DNA of 64,000 bases from Demequina mangrovi (GCF_000759715.1 NZ_BBLU01000008.1:62001-126000); one strand, 5' to 3'. Positions 25,718 through 35,333 are shown, counted from the stretch's first letter. Numbers and translations: made by a program. Notes: generated from the sequence alone by a model not told the origin.

Positions 25718-27483
25718 CCCACCACGAGTACGACGTCGTCATCGTCGGCGCCGGCGGCGCCGGCATGCGCGCAGCCCTCGAGAGCTCGCAGCGCGCCCGC
25801 ACCGCGGTGCTCACCAAGCTCTACCCCACCCGCTCGCACACGGGCGCGGCGCAGGGCGGCATGGCCGCGGCGCTCGCCAACGTCGAGGACGACAACGCCG
25901 AGTGGCACGTCTTCGACACCATCAAGGGCGGCGACTACCTGGTCGACCAGGACGCCGCCGAGATCCTGTGCAACGAGGCCATCGACGCGGTCCTCGACCT
26001 CGAGAAGATGGGGCTGCCGTTCAACCGCACGCCCGAGGGCAAGGTGGACCAGCGCCGCTTCGGCGGCCACACCCGCAACCACGGCGAGGCCGCGGTGCGT
26101 CGCGCCTGCTACTCCGCCGACCGTACGGGCCACATGATCCTGCAGACGCTGTACCAGCAGTGCATCAAGCAGGAGGTCGAGTTCTTCAACGAGTACTACG
26201 TGCTCGACCTCATCCTCGACTCCGACCCGCAGGCCGCCGCCGAGGGCGAGGACGTGTCCGTGGCCGGCGTGGTCGCCCTCGAGCTGTCGACGGGCGAGAT
26301 CCACACCTTCAGCGCGAAGTCGGTGGTCTTCGCGACCGGCGGCGCGGGCAAGGTCTTCAAGACCACGTCGAACGCGCACACGCTGACCGGCGACGGCATG
26401 GGCATCGCGCTCAACGCGGGTCTGCCGCTCGAGGACATGGAGTTCTTCCAGTTCCACCCGACGGGCCTCGCGGGCCTCGGCATCCTCCTGTCGGAGGCGG
26501 CACGCGGCGAGGGCGGAATCCTGCGCAACTCCGAGGGCGAGCGCTTCATGGAGCGCTACGCCCCCACCATCAAGGATCTCGCGCCGCGCGACATGGTCGC
26601 CCGCGCGATGGCCAACGAGGTGCGCGAGGGCCGCGGCGCCGGTCCCCACAAGGACTACGTGCTGCTCGACCTCACCCACCTCGAGCCGGCCCACATCGAT
26701 GAGAAGCTCCCGGACATCACCGAGTTCGCGCGCACCTACCTGGGCGTCGAGCCGTACACCGAGCCTGTGCCCGTCTACCCGACCGCGCACTACGCGATGG
26801 GCGGCATCCCCACGACGGTCCAGGGCGAGGTGCTGCGCAACAACCTCGACACCGTCAAGGGCCTCTACGCCGCCGGCGAGTGCGCATGCGTGTCGGTGCA
26901 CGGCGCCAACCGCCTGGGCACCAACTCGCTGCTCGACATCAACGTCTTCGGACGCCGCGCGGGCATCGCCGCCGCCGAGCACGCCGTCGCCACCGCGGAG
27001 GCCGCAGCCTTCCCTGACGATGCGGCGGCGCGGGTCGAGGGCATCGTCACCCGCTTGCTGGGCACGGTGGGCGGCTCGGGCACGGAGCGCGTCGCGGAGG
27101 TCCGCAAGGTGCTCCAGGAGACGATGGACCGCAACGTCCAGGTGTTCCGCGACGCCTCGTCCCTCGAGGAGGCGACCCGGGTGATCGCCGAGCTCAAGGA
27201 GCGCTACCAGGACGTCGCGATCCACGACCGCGGCAAGCGCTTCAACACCGACCTCCTCGAGGCGATCGAGCTGGGCTTCCTGCTCGAGATCGCGGAGGTG
27301 GTGGTCGCGGGCGCGCTGGCGCGTCAGGAGTCGCGCGGCGGGCACTACCGCGAGGACTTCCCCACGCGTGATGATGAGAAGTTCATGCACCACACGATGG
27401 CGTACGCGACCGGCGACGGCGTCCGGCTGGACACCAAGCCCGTGATCGTGACGAGGTACCAGCCGATGGAGAGGAAGTACTGA
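25714..27483 (+). CDS. sdhA: Succinate dehydrogenase flavoprotein subunit
   Basis: A 589-residue FAD protein oxidising succinate to fumarate. The Rossmann motif [15 protein letters not shown] is at residues 8-22; the covalent-FAD histidine is His42 in [13 protein letters not shown]. The substrate-binding block [23 protein letters not shown] and the catalytic arginine region ([30 protein letters not shown]) are present. It overlaps sdhD and sdhB by 4 and 1 nt. Full length for the family, with no visible defects. Confidence 0.96.
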   Translation: MTHHEYDVVIVGAGGAGMRAALESSQRARTAVLTKLYPTRSHTGAAQGGMAAALANVEDDNAEWHVFDTIKGGDYLVDQDAAEILCNEAIDAVLDLEKMGLPFNRTPEGKVDQRRFGGHTRNHGEAAVRRACYSADRTGHMILQTLYQQCIKQEVEFFNEYYVLDLILDSDPQAAAEGEDVSVAGVVALELSTGEIHTFSAKSVVFATGGAGKVFKTTSNAHTLTGDGMGIALNAGLPLEDMEFFQFHPTGLAGLGILLSEAARGEGGILRNSEGERFMERYAPTIKDLAPRDMVARAMANEVREGRGAGPHKDYVLLDLTHLEPAHIDEKLPDITEFARTYLGVEPYTEPVPVYPTAHYAMGGIPTTVQGEVLRNNLDTVKGLYAAGECACVSVHGANRLGTNSLLDINVFGRRAGIAAAEHAVATAEAAAFPDDAAARVEGIVTRLLGTVGGSGTERVAEVRKVLQETMDRNVQVFRDASSLEEATRVIAELKERYQDVAIHDRGKRFNTDLLEAIELGFLLEIAEVVVAGALARQESRGGHYREDFPTRDDEKFMHHTMAYATGDGVRLDTKPVIVTRYQPMERKY

Positions 27484-28247
27484 TGACGGCGACCGCCGAG
27501 TCCCCCGCTGTCGGCGAGGTCAAGGCCATGACGGTGACGCTGCGCATCCTGCGCTCGAAGCCCGAGGGCACGGACGAGCACAAGCCCGGCGAGCAGTACT
27601 GGCAGGAGTTCCAGGTCGAGGCGCACGCGACCGACCGTGTGCTCGACGCGCTCCACAAGATCAAGTGGGAGCAGGACGGCTCCCTCGCGTTCCGACGCTC
27701 GTGCGCGCACGGCGTGTGCGGCTCCGACGCGATGCGCATCAACGCGCGCAACCGCCTCGCGTGCAAGACGCTGCTCAAGGACCTCAACCCGGCCAAGCCG
27801 ATCATCGTCGAGCCCATCAAGGGCCTGCCGGTCGAGAAGGACCTCATCGTGGACATGGAGCCGTTCTTCGCCTCCTACCGCGAGATCATGCCGTTCCTCA
27901 TGACCACCGGGAACGCGCCGGCGCGCGAGCGCCTGCAGTCCTCCGAGCAGCGCGACCGCTTCGACGACACGACCAAGTGCATCCTCTGCGCGGCGTGCAC
28001 CACCAGCTGCCCGGTGTTCTGGACCGACGGCCAGTACTTCGGCCCGCAGGCGATCGTGGGCGCGCACCGGTTCATCTTCGACTCGCGCGACGAGGGCCAG
28101 TGGGACCGCCTCGAGATCCTCAACGACAAGGCCGGCGTCTGGAAGTGCCGCACGGCCTTCAACTGCACCGAGGCCTGCCCGCGCGGCATCGAGGTGACCA
28201 AGGCGATCTCCGAGGTCAAGCACGCGCTCACCACGGGCGAGTTCTAG
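27483..28247 (+). CDS. sdhB: Succinate dehydrogenase iron-sulfur subunit
   Basis: A 254-residue electron-transfer subunit. The [2Fe-2S] ligands lie in CAHGVCGSDAMRINARNRLAC; the [4Fe-4S] and [3Fe-4S] ligands lie in CILCAACTTSCP and FNCTEACPRGIEVTKAI. It passes electrons from the flavin to the quinone site. It closes the sdhCDAB operon, and element B begins 35 bp after its stop codon. Confidence 0.96.
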   Translation: MTATAESPAVGEVKAMTVTLRILRSKPEGTDEHKPGEQYWQEFQVEAHATDRVLDALHKIKWEQDGSLAFRRSCAHGVCGSDAMRINARNRLACKTLLKDLNPAKPIIVEPIKGLPVEKDLIVDMEPFFASYREIMPFLMTTGNAPARERLQSSEQRDRFDDTTKCILCAACTTSCPVFWTDGQYFGPQAIVGAHRFIFDSRDEGQWDRLEILNDKAGVWKCRTAFNCTEACPRGIEVTKAISEVKHALTTGEF

Positions 28248-28281
28248 CCTCTCCCCCGTCCCTCGTCGCCTCGCATGCGCG

Positions 28282-28496
28282 AAGTGGTAGGAGAGGGTCG
28301 CTTTCGGGAGATCTCCGCGCCGCAGCGGTAGCCCACGGTCGCTCCGTCGACCGGATGGCCGCATGGGCCGGCAGCCGGAGGCGCCCGAGCGACGGCGGGG
28401 CTGCGGCACCGCGGCGGAGCCCGGCCTCCGCACCACCGACACTCACCTACCGCTGCAAAGCGAGAACCTGCGAGAAGCGACACTCACCTACCACTT
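28282..28496. repeat. Long inverted-repeat element, copy B
   Basis: Left arm 28282-28334 and right arm 28444-28496 share the outer ends AAGTGGTAGG-GAG and the inner GCAGCGGTAG with copy A at 13722-13884. The right arm region carries the 15-mer CGACACTCACCTACC twice in the same orientation (28437-28451 and 28478-28492). The centre is longer (109 nt) and unrelated to that of copy A. Like copy A, it fills a gap between convergent genes (sdhB and the YihY gene). Confidence 0.8.
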
Positions 28497-28529
28497 CGGG
28501 TGCAGCGGCGGGTCGGCCGATGCGGCGGG

Positions 28530-29552
28530 TCAGTCCTCTGGCGCCTCGGGGTTCCTCACCATCGCCCTGGCCGTGGTGACCGGCGTGCCGTGGCGGCGGC
28601 GCCCCTCGACCACCACGGTGGGCGGCTCGAGGCTGTCGAGGTGGATCTGCCCCTCGTGATGCTCGCGCTCATGCGCGCCCAGCCACGCGGCGCAGATGAG
28701 GATGATCCGGTTGACGTAGTCGACGAAGACCATGAGCGTGATGATCGCGGCGAACGGCGCGAGCACAGGGCTGTCCACGGCTCCCTGCACCACGAACGAC
28801 ACGCCGAGCCGCAGGATCCCGATCGCCAGGGCCGCGAGCAGGATCACCCACAGCACGCGCCACGACATCCGCGCGCCGCCGAGCAGCATGAGCACGAGAG
28901 CGACGTAGAGCATGTCCGCGATCACGCCTGCCCCGTAGCCGATGAGGCGGATCTGCCAGGCCGGCACCGTGATGCCGACCGCGTCGGCGATCGCCCGCGC
29001 GGCGCCCGAGGCGACCACCTGGATGGTCACCCCGACCACCGCGATGAGCGCGAGAGCGACGAGCCCGCCGATGTCGCGGACCTTGCCCAGCACCGGGGAC
29101 GCGACCTCGTTGCCGAGCATCGTCCGGGTCGAGGTGCGCAATCCGCGGATGAAGCGCGTCGCCGAGTTGATGAGGATGAGGAACGAGACCACGCCGATGA
29201 TCCCCGCGACGGACGTCGCCGAACCCGATCCGAGGTCGTCAGGCTGGATGATGCCGTTGGTGTCATCGGTCTTGATGAGACCGGGCACCGCCTCCGCGAG
29301 GTAGTCGACGAGCTCCCCGCGGAGCTCGTCGTTGCCGGCGAGGAACACGGTCGCCAGCGTGGTCGCCACGACCAGTCCCGCCGCCACGGACGCCAAGGTG
29401 AGGTACGCGATCCCCGAGGCGAGCACCGCGCCGTTCTGGACGCTGAAGCGCTTGATGCCGCGACCCCAGGAGGAGTTGTCCCACCACTCCTTGAGCCTCT
29501 TGCCACGGGTCACGGCCTCGGTGGCCTTGGCCTTGACGTCCTCCGTGGTCAT
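28530..29552 (-). CDS. YihY/BrkB-family membrane protein
   Basis: A 340-residue polytopic membrane protein with about six helices. The start region WGRGIKRFSVQNGAVLASGIAYLTLASVAAGLVVATTLATVFL matches the first helix block of YihY/BrkB proteins, and later helices FLILINSATRFIRGLR and AIITLMVFVDYVNRIILICAAWLGAH fit its conserved core. The biochemical function of the family is not established. Both termini are polar and predicted cytoplasmic. It is 16 nt downstream of trpS on the same strand and probably co-transcribed. Confidence 0.85.
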   Translation of the reverse strand: MTTEDVKAKATEAVTRGKRLKEWWDNSSWGRGIKRFSVQNGAVLASGIAYLTLASVAAGLVVATTLATVFLAGNDELRGELVDYLAEAVPGLIKTDDTNGIIQPDDLGSGSATSVAGIIGVVSFLILINSATRFIRGLRTSTRTMLGNEVASPVLGKVRDIGGLVALALIAVVGVTIQVVASGAARAIADAVGITVPAWQIRLIGYGAGVIADMLYVALVLMLLGGARMSWRVLWVILLAALAIGILRLGVSFVVQGAVDSPVLAPFAAIITLMVFVDYVNRIILICAAWLGAHEREHHEGQIHLDSLEPPTVVVEGRRRHGTPVTTARAMVRNPEAPED

Positions 29553-29568
29553 GAGGCTCCTCGACTGG

Positions 29569-30576
29569 TCAGCGGTGCATCGGGGGCAGCAGTCCCAGTC
29601 TGTCGTAAATGCGGTCGAGCGTCGCCTGGGCGAGCGTGGACGCCTTGGCGGCGCCCTGCGCCAGCACGGCGTCGAGCTTCTCGGGCGACTCGATCCAGTC
29701 CATCGCGGAATCGTGGAACGGCGTGAGGTAGTTCACCACCACCTCGGCGAGGTCGACCTTGAGGTGGCCGTACATCTTCCCCTCGTAGTCCGCGACGAGC
29801 GACTCGACCGACCGGCCCGTGAGCGCCGAGTAGATCGTCAGCAGGTTCGACACGCCGGCCTTAGCCTCGCGGTCGAAGCGGATCACGGTGTCCGAGTCCG
29901 TGGTCGCGGACTTGAGGTGCTTCGCGACCTTCTTCGGGTCGTCGAGCATCTCGATGATGCCCTTGGGGTTGCCCGTGGACTTCGACATCTTCTTGGTCGG
30001 GTCGACGAGGTCGTAGATCTTCGCCGTCTCCTTGACGATGTGCGGCTCCGGCACCACCACGGTGCCCTCTCCCAGGCGCGTGTTGAGACGCTCGGCGAGG
30101 TTGCGCGACAGCTCGAGGTGCTGGCGCTGGTCCTCGCCCACCGGCACCACGTCGGTGTCGTACAGCAGGATGTCCGCCGCCATGAGGATCGGGTAGGTGA
30201 AGAGGCCGACGTTCGCGCCGGACTCGCCCGTCTTCTGGGCCTTGTCCTTGAACTGCGTCATGCGCGAGGCCTCGCCCATGCCCGTGAAGGTCGACAGCAC
30301 CCACGCGAGCTCGGCGTGCTGCGGCACGTGCGACTGCACGAAGCACAGCGAGCGCTCGGGGTCGACGCCCGCCGCGAGGTACTGCGCCGCGGTGCGACGC
30401 GTGCGCGCGCGCAGCAGCTCCGCGTCCGGGGCCTGCGTGAGCGCGTGCAGGTCGACCACCGAGTAGATGGCGTCGTGGGTGTCCTGGAGCTTCACCCACT
30501 CGACCAGGGCGCCCAGGTAGTTGCCGAGGTGCAGGGAGTCGGAGGTGGGCTGCATGCCCGAGAACACACGAGTCAT
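29569..30576 (-). CDS. trpS: Tryptophanyl-tRNA synthetase
   Basis: A 335-residue class I aminoacyl-tRNA synthetase that charges tRNA-Trp. The HIGH-type motif is HLGNY at residues 16-20, and KMSKS is in [16 protein letters not shown]. The tryptophan pocket region ([38 protein letters not shown]) is typical. It is full length for the bacterial enzyme. The sequence TTGTTTGGAACAATG lies around its 5' side as an AT-richer pocket, where a promoter may sit. Confidence 0.96.
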   Translation of the reverse strand: MTRVFSGMQPTSDSLHLGNYLGALVEWVKLQDTHDAIYSVVDLHALTQAPDAELLRARTRRTAAQYLAAGVDPERSLCFVQSHVPQHAELAWVLSTFTGMGEASRMTQFKDKAQKTGESGANVGLFTYPILMAADILLYDTDVVPVGEDQRQHLELSRNLAERLNTRLGEGTVVVPEPHIVKETAKIYDLVDPTKKMSKSTGNPKGIIEMLDDPKKVAKHLKSATTDSDTVIRFDREAKAGVSNLLTIYSALTGRSVESLVADYEGKMYGHLKVDLAEVVVNYLTPFHDSAMDWIESPEKLDAVLAQGAAKASTLAQATLDRIYDRLGLLPPMHR

Positions 30577-30642
30577 GGGGCCATTGTTCCAAACAATGCA
30601 GGCATCGCCGCACGCATCGGTCCTGCGTCGGGGGACGATGCG

Positions 30643-30969
30643 TCAGGTGGCCTCGGTGTCGAAGGGCGCCTCGCCCGGCGTCGCCTGGGTGACGCGACGA
30701 GCCGTCGCCGCCCCTGCGGGCGACGACGGCTCGTTGAGCGCATCACGGACGATGCGGCGCGGGTCGTACTGACGGGGGTCGAGCTGCGACCAGTCGACCT
30801 GGTCGCCCACCTCCGCCTTGAGCGAGGCCTTGCTCGATTGGAACATGTCGCGACCGCGCACGACGAGGTCGCGCAGCTGCTTCGCGTACTCCGGCATCCT
30901 CTCCGGTCCGATCACCACGATGGCGACCAGCACGAGGACGAGGAGCTCCCCGCCGTTGATGTCGAACAT
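30643..30969 (-). CDS. tatB: Twin-arginine translocase subunit TatB
   Basis: A 108-residue protein with one N-terminal membrane helix and the TatA/B hinge: MFDINGGELLVLVLVAIVVIGPERMPEYAKQLRDLV. A long amphipathic helix and a polar tail follow. TatB works with TatC in recognising twin-arginine signals; EfeB in this window is one likely client. The ATG at 30969 begins 4 nt after the htrA stop, so it belongs to the htrA transcript, as in the mycobacterial sigE locus. The open frame upstream of the ATG is not used. Confidence 0.88.
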   Translation of the reverse strand: MFDINGGELLVLVLVAIVVIGPERMPEYAKQLRDLVVRGRDMFQSSKASLKAEVGDQVDWSQLDPRQYDPRRIVRDALNEPSSPAGAATARRVTQATPGEAPFDTEAT

Positions 30970-30973
30970 GGAC

Positions 30974-32509
30974 CTATTCTGACGGCTCCGGGAAGAGTCG
31001 TTCGCCAAGCCCGCCGCGATCCTCGTCCTGCTGCTGCTCGAGCTCCTGATCCGAGGTGTCCTCGAACGTGACCTCCTTGTTCGACACGAGGGTCACGTCG
31101 ATCTCCTGCTCGTCGTCGCCGCGCTGCACCGTGAGCGTCACGGTGTCGCCCGCGGCCTTGGCGCGGATCGCGACGATGAGCTCGTCGGAGCGGGTGATGG
31201 GACGACCGTCGATCGCGGTGATGATGTCGCCGCGCTCGATGCCCGCCACGTCCGCCGGTCCGCCCGAGACCACGGCGCCGCTGGCGTCCGCGACCTCCAC
31301 GCCCTCGCCGGTGTACGAGGCGTCGAGGCTCACGCCGATCATCGGGTAGGTGGCCTCACCGGTCTCGATGATCTCCTCGGCGGTGCGCCTCGCCTGGTTC
31401 GAGGTGATGGCGAAGCCGAGCCCCACGGAGCCCGACGCCGAGCTGGTGGTGCCGAGCGTCGCGATCGCGGAGTTGATGCCGATGACCTCGCCGTCGGAGT
31501 TGATGAGCGGGCCGCCCGAGTTGCCGGGGTTGATCGCGGCGTCCGTCTGGATCGCGTCGATGAAGGCCGTCGAGGAGGTGTCGCCTGCGGTCACCGGGCG
31601 GTGGAGCGCGGAGACGATGCCCGTGGTGACGGTGGACTCGAGGCCGAGCGGCGAGCCGACCGCGATGACGTCGTCGCCGACCACCAGCTCGTCGGAGTCG
31701 CCGAGCACCAGCGGGGTGAGGCCGTCCATGTCGATCTTCACGACCGCGAGGTCGTAGTCGGCGGTCGCGCCGACCACGGCGCCGTCGTGCTCGGTGCCGT
31801 CGCTCATCACGATGGTGACGGTGTCGTCGTCCGTCCCCTCGACCACGTGGTTGTTGGTGAGGATGTAGCCGTCCTCGCGGATGATGAAGCCCGAGCCCTC
31901 GGCGGCCTCCTCGCCGTTCTGGATGTTCTCGATCGAGACGACCGAGGGCATGACGGCGGAGGCGATCGCGGCGACGGTGTTCTCGTCGGTCCGCGCGATG
32001 GTCGAGCTGCTCGAGTCGGGAAGCGTCGACGTGCTCGACCCGGACGAGCCGCCGCTCGCGGTCGCGTCGTCGGCCACGAAGGAGTCGTAGGCCCAGGCGC
32101 CGCCGAAGCCCGCGCCGGCGGCGAGCACCAGCGACGCGGCGACGAGCGCGGCGATCGCGCCGCGGCTGCGACGGCGGGGCTCAGGCGCGGCGCCGATGGT
32201 CGTGGTGCCGGCCGGCGGCTCGGCGGGGGGCGCGAAGGCGTCGGTCTCGGGGGAGGCTCCCGGCAGCGGCGCCGATGCTGCGACCGGGGCCGCGGGAGCC
32301 GCGGCGGGGGTCGAGGCGGCAGGCACGTAGGCCGGGGTGATCTCGATGGTGTCGTTGGTGACGTCCTCGCGCTGCGCGGCGACGGTGGTCGTGTCCGGGT
32401 CCGGAGCGGAGTCGTGCACCTGCACGGTCGCGGCCTCGTCGTGGTTGGCAGTCGGCTCGTCGCCCGAGCCGGAGGGGTCGCGCGGAGGCGCGAACGGGTT
32501 GTCGTTCAT
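30974..32509 (-). CDS. htrA: HtrA/DegP-like membrane-anchored serine protease with PDZ domain
   Basis: A 511-residue envelope protease. A proline/alanine-rich cytoplasmic segment of about 115 residues precedes one membrane helix (AIAALVAASLVLAAGAGFGGAWAY). The S1C protease domain shows the triad His in LTNNHVV, Asp in YDLAVVKID and Ser in NPGNSGGPL. A C-terminal PDZ domain follows (IGVSLDASYTGEGVEVADASGAVVSGGPADVAGIERGDIITAIDG). It degrades or refolds damaged exported proteins, consistent with its place after sigE-rseA. I choose ATG 32509; a GTG at 32521 would add four residues. Confidence 0.93.
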   Translation of the reverse strand: MNDNPFAPPRDPSGSGDEPTANHDEAATVQVHDSAPDPDTTTVAAQREDVTNDTIEITPAYVPAASTPAAAPAAPVAASAPLPGASPETDAFAPPAEPPAGTTTIGAAPEPRRRSRGAIAALVAASLVLAAGAGFGGAWAYDSFVADDATASGGSSGSSTSTLPDSSSSTIARTDENTVAAIASAVMPSVVSIENIQNGEEAAEGSGFIIREDGYILTNNHVVEGTDDDTVTIVMSDGTEHDGAVVGATADYDLAVVKIDMDGLTPLVLGDSDELVVGDDVIAVGSPLGLESTVTTGIVSALHRPVTAGDTSSTAFIDAIQTDAAINPGNSGGPLINSDGEVIGINSAIATLGTTSSASGSVGLGFAITSNQARRTAEEIIETGEATYPMIGVSLDASYTGEGVEVADASGAVVSGGPADVAGIERGDIITAIDGRPITRSDELIVAIRAKAAGDTVTLTVQRGDDEQEIDVTLVSNKEVTFEDTSDQELEQQQDEDRGGLGERLFPEPSE

Positions 32510-32529
32510 CAGGTCTCTCACCTATCGGG

Positions 32530-33372
32530 CTAGCGACCGGTGAGGGCGTCTCCGAAGACGCCCAGGCCGGCCATGACTTGGTCGACGAAGCCGGGCTCGT
32601 CGTCCTGCGGGAACTCGGCAGCGACCTCCTCGAGGGTCCCCACCGTGCAGTCGCACGTGAGGATCACCACGATGTCCCCCGCCTGCCAGGCGATGCTCGT
32701 GGGGTCGGTGCCGATCACATAACCGTCGAGGCCGTCGACCGCGATCGGGAGGAGGGTCGCCTCCGGATCCACGATCATCCGTCCGTGCCACTCCGTGACG
32801 AGCACGGGCTCGGCGTCGGTCAGCAGCGAGTATGCGAGCACACGCGCTCCGTTCGACGCCTCGCGCACGGTGCCCTCGACGGGATCGAATCCACTCGACT
32901 GCCAATCCGGGTGGATCCACTCGCCCGTGGACGCCCAGTCACGCATGGTGCTGGAGTCCATCCGGGCGACGCTCAGCATCCCGGTCTCGGACGAGGCCAC
33001 GAGTCCGGGGTCGATGTCGTCGGGCTCGCCGGCGACGTAGGCCGCGCCCACCACCGCGATCAGCAGCAGCGTCAGCGACAGCGTGAGGACCGCCGGGCGG
33101 CGGTCGCGCCCGCGTGCCGCGCGCGCGTCGCGTCGCGTCTCGTGCTGCGCCATCTCCGCGATGTGCTCGCGGTCGAGCAGGCGCTGCGCGAACGACACGT
33201 CGATGCCGCACTCCGACGAGTTCAGCGCCTCGCGGGCGGTGCGCAGCTCGTCCCAGCGTCGACGGCACTCGTCGCACCTGTCGAGATGCGCCATCGCCTC
33301 GGCCGCGGCCTCGCGCGGCATGCGGTTGTCGAGGAGGTCGTGGATGCGTTCGCCGAGGTGACGTCCGGTCAC
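32530..33372 (-). CDS. rseA: Anti-sigma factor of the zinc-finger (RseA/RsrA) type
   Basis: A 280-residue single-pass membrane protein. The N-terminal anti-sigma domain carries HxxxCxxC as His29-Cys33-Cys36 ([13 protein letters not shown]). A membrane helix spans about residues 93-115 ([23 protein letters not shown]), followed by an extracytoplasmic domain of about 165 residues that could sense envelope stress. The GTG start overlaps the sigE stop (GTGA), the usual stoichiometric coupling of sigma and anti-sigma. The outer domain ends with [15 protein letters not shown] and is much longer than in the mycobacterial RseA, which lacks such a sensor. Confidence 0.87.
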   Translation of the reverse strand: MTGRHLGERIHDLLDNRMPREAAAEAMAHLDRCDECRRRWDELRTAREALNSSECGIDVSFAQRLLDREHIAEMAQHETRRDARAARGRDRRPAVLTLSLTLLLIAVVGAAYVAGEPDDIDPGLVASSETGMLSVARMDSSTMRDWASTGEWIHPDWQSSGFDPVEGTVREASNGARVLAYSLLTDAEPVLVTEWHGRMIVDPEATLLPIAVDGLDGYVIGTDPTSIAWQAGDIVVILTCDCTVGTLEEVAAEFPQDDEPGFVDQVMAGLGVFGDALTGR

Positions 33373-33956
33373 GCGTCCCCCCGCAGGGGCGCTCGATGGG
33401 AGAGGGACTCGCGGAGCCGCGCTCGCGCACGGGACAGGCGTGAGCGGACCGTGCCCATCTTGATGCCGAGCGTCGCGGCGATCTCCTCGTAGGACAGGCC
33501 CTCGATGTCGCTCAGCACCACCGCGGCCCGGTACTCGGGCGGCAGGTCGGCGAGCGCCTCGATGATGTCGTCGCCGAGGTGCGACATGTCGAACGCGTCC
33601 TCCGGCTGGCCGGAGCGCTCGTGCCGGTCGAAGCTGTCGGCCGTCGCGACCGCCGCGTCGTCGTCCGCCATGAAGTCGAAGCGGATGCGCTTCTTGCGAC
33701 GCATGCGGTCGAGGAAGAGGTTGGTGGTGATGCGGTGCAGCCAGCCCTCGAAGGTGCCGGGCTTGTACTGCGACAGCGAGTTGAACACGCGGACGAAGAC
33801 GTCCTGCGTGAGGTCCTCGGCGTCGTGCTGGTTGCCGGTCAGGTGGTAGGCCAGCCGGTACACGCGGGCGGAGTGGTTCGCGACGATGCTCTCCCACGTC
33901 AGCTCCGGTGCGTCGGCAGGGGTGATCGTCTCGGCCGGGACGGCGGTCTCGGTCAT
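33369..33956 (-). CDS. sigE: ECF sigma factor, SigE type
   Basis: A 195-residue extracytoplasmic-function sigma factor. Region 2 is recognisable in [56 protein letters not shown], region 4 in [50 protein letters not shown]. An Asp/Ala-rich linker joins them. Gene order sigE-rseA-htrA-tatB with a divergent methyltransferase equals the mycobacterial envelope-stress locus. I choose ATG 33956 because GAGGAGGGGAG precedes it; GTG 33977 would add seven residues. A matching ECF promoter lies just upstream, implying autoregulation. Confidence 0.93.
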   Translation of the reverse strand: MTETAVPAETITPADAPELTWESIVANHSARVYRLAYHLTGNQHDAEDLTQDVFVRVFNSLSQYKPGTFEGWLHRITTNLFLDRMRRKKRIRFDFMADDDAAVATADSFDRHERSGQPEDAFDMSHLGDDIIEALADLPPEYRAAVVLSDIEGLSYEEIAATLGIKMGTVRSRLSRARARLRESLSHRAPLRGDA

Positions 33957-33983
33957 CGTGCTCCCCTCCTCGGTCACATCGCT

Positions 33984-34012
33984 TCAACGGGTCCTGACCT
34001 CCTCATGTTCCC
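33984..34012 (-). promoter_or_regulatory. Candidate ECF (SigE-type) promoter of sigE
   Basis: On the minus strand GGGAAC (34012-34007) and CGTTGA (33989-33984) are separated by 17 bp. These match the -35 GGAAC and -10 CGTT elements of actinobacterial SigE-class promoters. Transcription would start about 22 nt upstream of the sigE ATG. Confidence 0.55.
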
Positions 34013-34072
34013 ATGCCTGCCTGAGAGTTCGCTGGGACCGAGCGGATAGGCTGACCCCGAGAGGGAGGCGAG

Positions 34073-34702
34073 ATGACAATCGAGGCAGCGAACTGGGCGT
34101 ATGCCGAGGACTTCGTCGAGGAGGATCGCGTGATCCTCGAGGCTCGCGACGTCGCCGACGAGCTGGGCTGCGTGCCCGTGCTGCCGGGCGCGTCGAGGGC
34201 GATCGAGGTGCTGGCGAAGGCCATGCGCGCCACCACGGCGGTGGAGATCGGCACCGGTGCCGGGATCTCCCTCACCTATCTGCTGCGCGGGATGGCGCCC
34301 ACGGGAGTGGTCACCACGATCGACGTCGAGCCCGAGCACCACAAGGCGGCGCGGCGCACCATCGCGGCGGCGGGCTTCGCGCCCGAGCGCGCGCGCATGA
34401 TCACGGGCCGTGCGCTCGACGTGCTGCCCCGGCTCACCGACGGCGGCTACGACATCGTCCTCATCGACGCCCGCAAGTCCGAGTACCCCGCGTACCTCGA
34501 GCACGCGATGCGGCTCCTGCGCTCGGGCGGCCTGCTGCTCATCGACAACGCGCTATGGCACGGGCGGGTGCCGGACCCGGCGCAGCGCGACAAGGACACC
34601 ACCGCGGTGCGCGAGACGCTCAAGGCCGTACGCGAGGACGAGCGCCTCACCGTCGCGCTGCTCGACGCCGGCGACGGCCTGCTCACCGCCGTCAAGGCGT
34701 AG
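34073..34702 (+). CDS. Class I O-methyltransferase (Rv1220c type)
   Basis: A 209-residue S-adenosylmethionine-dependent methyltransferase of the caffeoyl-CoA/catechol OMT family. The SAM-binding loop is VEIGTGAGISLTYLLRGM; TTIDVEPEHHKAARR holds the acidic ribose-binding residue; YDIVLIDARKSEYPAYLEHAMRLLRSGGLLLIDNALWHG carries the metal-binding Asp and Asp-Asn residues. It diverges from sigE, the same arrangement as Rv1220c in mycobacteria. The start has GGGAGGCGAG upstream, and a TAGGCT box is about 25 nt before it. The acceptor substrate is unknown. Confidence 0.87.
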   Translation: MTIEAANWAYAEDFVEEDRVILEARDVADELGCVPVLPGASRAIEVLAKAMRATTAVEIGTGAGISLTYLLRGMAPTGVVTTIDVEPEHHKAARRTIAAAGFAPERARMITGRALDVLPRLTDGGYDIVLIDARKSEYPAYLEHAMRLLRSGGLLLIDNALWHGRVPDPAQRDKDTTAVRETLKAVREDERLTVALLDAGDGLLTAVKA

Positions 34703-34712
34703 GAGACGACGA

Positions 34713-34744
34713 ACCCCGGCACGGTCCGAGGACCATGCCGGGGT
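34713..34744. terminator. Bidirectional hairpin terminator
   Basis: Arms starting ACCCCGGCA (34713-34721) and ending TGCCGGGGT (34736-34744), extended inward by GGTCC/GGACC, form a stem of about 14 bp with one mismatch. It separates the convergent methyltransferase and DUF3117 genes. Confidence 0.65.
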
Positions 34745-34768
34745 CGGGAAACCTGTGTCGGGCCGCGC

Positions 34769-34936
34769 CTACTGGATCGCGGCGTGGAGCGCGTCGCCGA
34801 GCTCCTTGACCTCGTCCGCGGTGATCTCCACCACGAGGCGGCCGCCGCCCTCGAGCGGGACCCGCATCACGTAGCTGCGACCCTCCTTCACGACCTCCAT
34901 GGGGCCGTCGCCGGTGCGGGGCTTCATTGCAGCCAT
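34769..34936 (-). CDS. DUF3117 small conserved actinobacterial protein
   Basis: A 55-residue protein, MAAMKPRTGDGPMEVVKEGRSYVMRVPLEGGGRLVVEITADEVKELGDALHAAIQ, the full length of the DUF3117 family, which is restricted to actinobacteria and has no known function. AGGAGAAG lies at good spacing before the ATG at 34936; the open frame beyond is not used. TAGAAT near 34992-34997 (minus strand) could be its -10 box. The order next to sigE and dap genes matches the mycobacterial Rv1211 neighbourhood. Confidence 0.9.
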   Translation of the reverse strand: MAAMKPRTGDGPMEVVKEGRSYVMRVPLEGGGRLVVEITADEVKELGDALHAAIQ

Positions 34937-35054
34937 CGTGTGCTTCTCCTCAGGTGGGTCACGGTCCGCGTGACGCGGCATTGCACCTGATTCTACTGCG
35001 GGGGCGGGAGCGTTCCCAAATCCCTCCCCCCGTACGGCGCGTCCGGTCGACCCC

Positions 35055-35333
35055 TCAGGCCCCGTGGTAGAAGTACGGGTCCAGGACCCGCACCTCGGTG
35101 ATGGTGTCGACCGGCAGCCCGGTGAGCGAGGCGGCGGAGCGGACCGCGTCGGGGCTCGGCCCGTCGTAGATGCAGTACGTGAGGGACTTGTCGTCGGTCA
35201 CGTAGGAATGCACCCAGGTCACGCCCTGGGTGGCGTTGGCGTCGACGACGCCGAGGCACCCGCGGGCGCCCTCCGACGTGGTGGGGATCTCGAGGCCGTC
35301 CGGGAACGTCCGCTGGACGAGGTAGCGAGGCAT
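35055..35333 (-). CDS. DUF4242-family small protein
   Basis: A 92-residue cytoplasmic protein, MPRYLVQRTFPDGLEIP...WVHSYVTDDKSLTYCIYDGPSPDAVRSAASLTGLPVDTITEVRVLDPYFYHG. It fits DUF4242, a ferredoxin-like alpha/beta fold; a Streptomyces member (SCO4226) binds nickel. The histidine in VHSYV and the cysteine in TYCIYDGP are candidate metal ligands. GGAAAGGACACCGCC upstream supports the ATG at 35333. The role here is unknown; it stands alone between DUF3117 and the LOG gene. Confidence 0.8.
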   Translation of the reverse strand: MPRYLVQRTFPDGLEIPTTSEGARGCLGVVDANATQGVTWVHSYVTDDKSLTYCIYDGPSPDAVRSAASLTGLPVDTITEVRVLDPYFYHGA

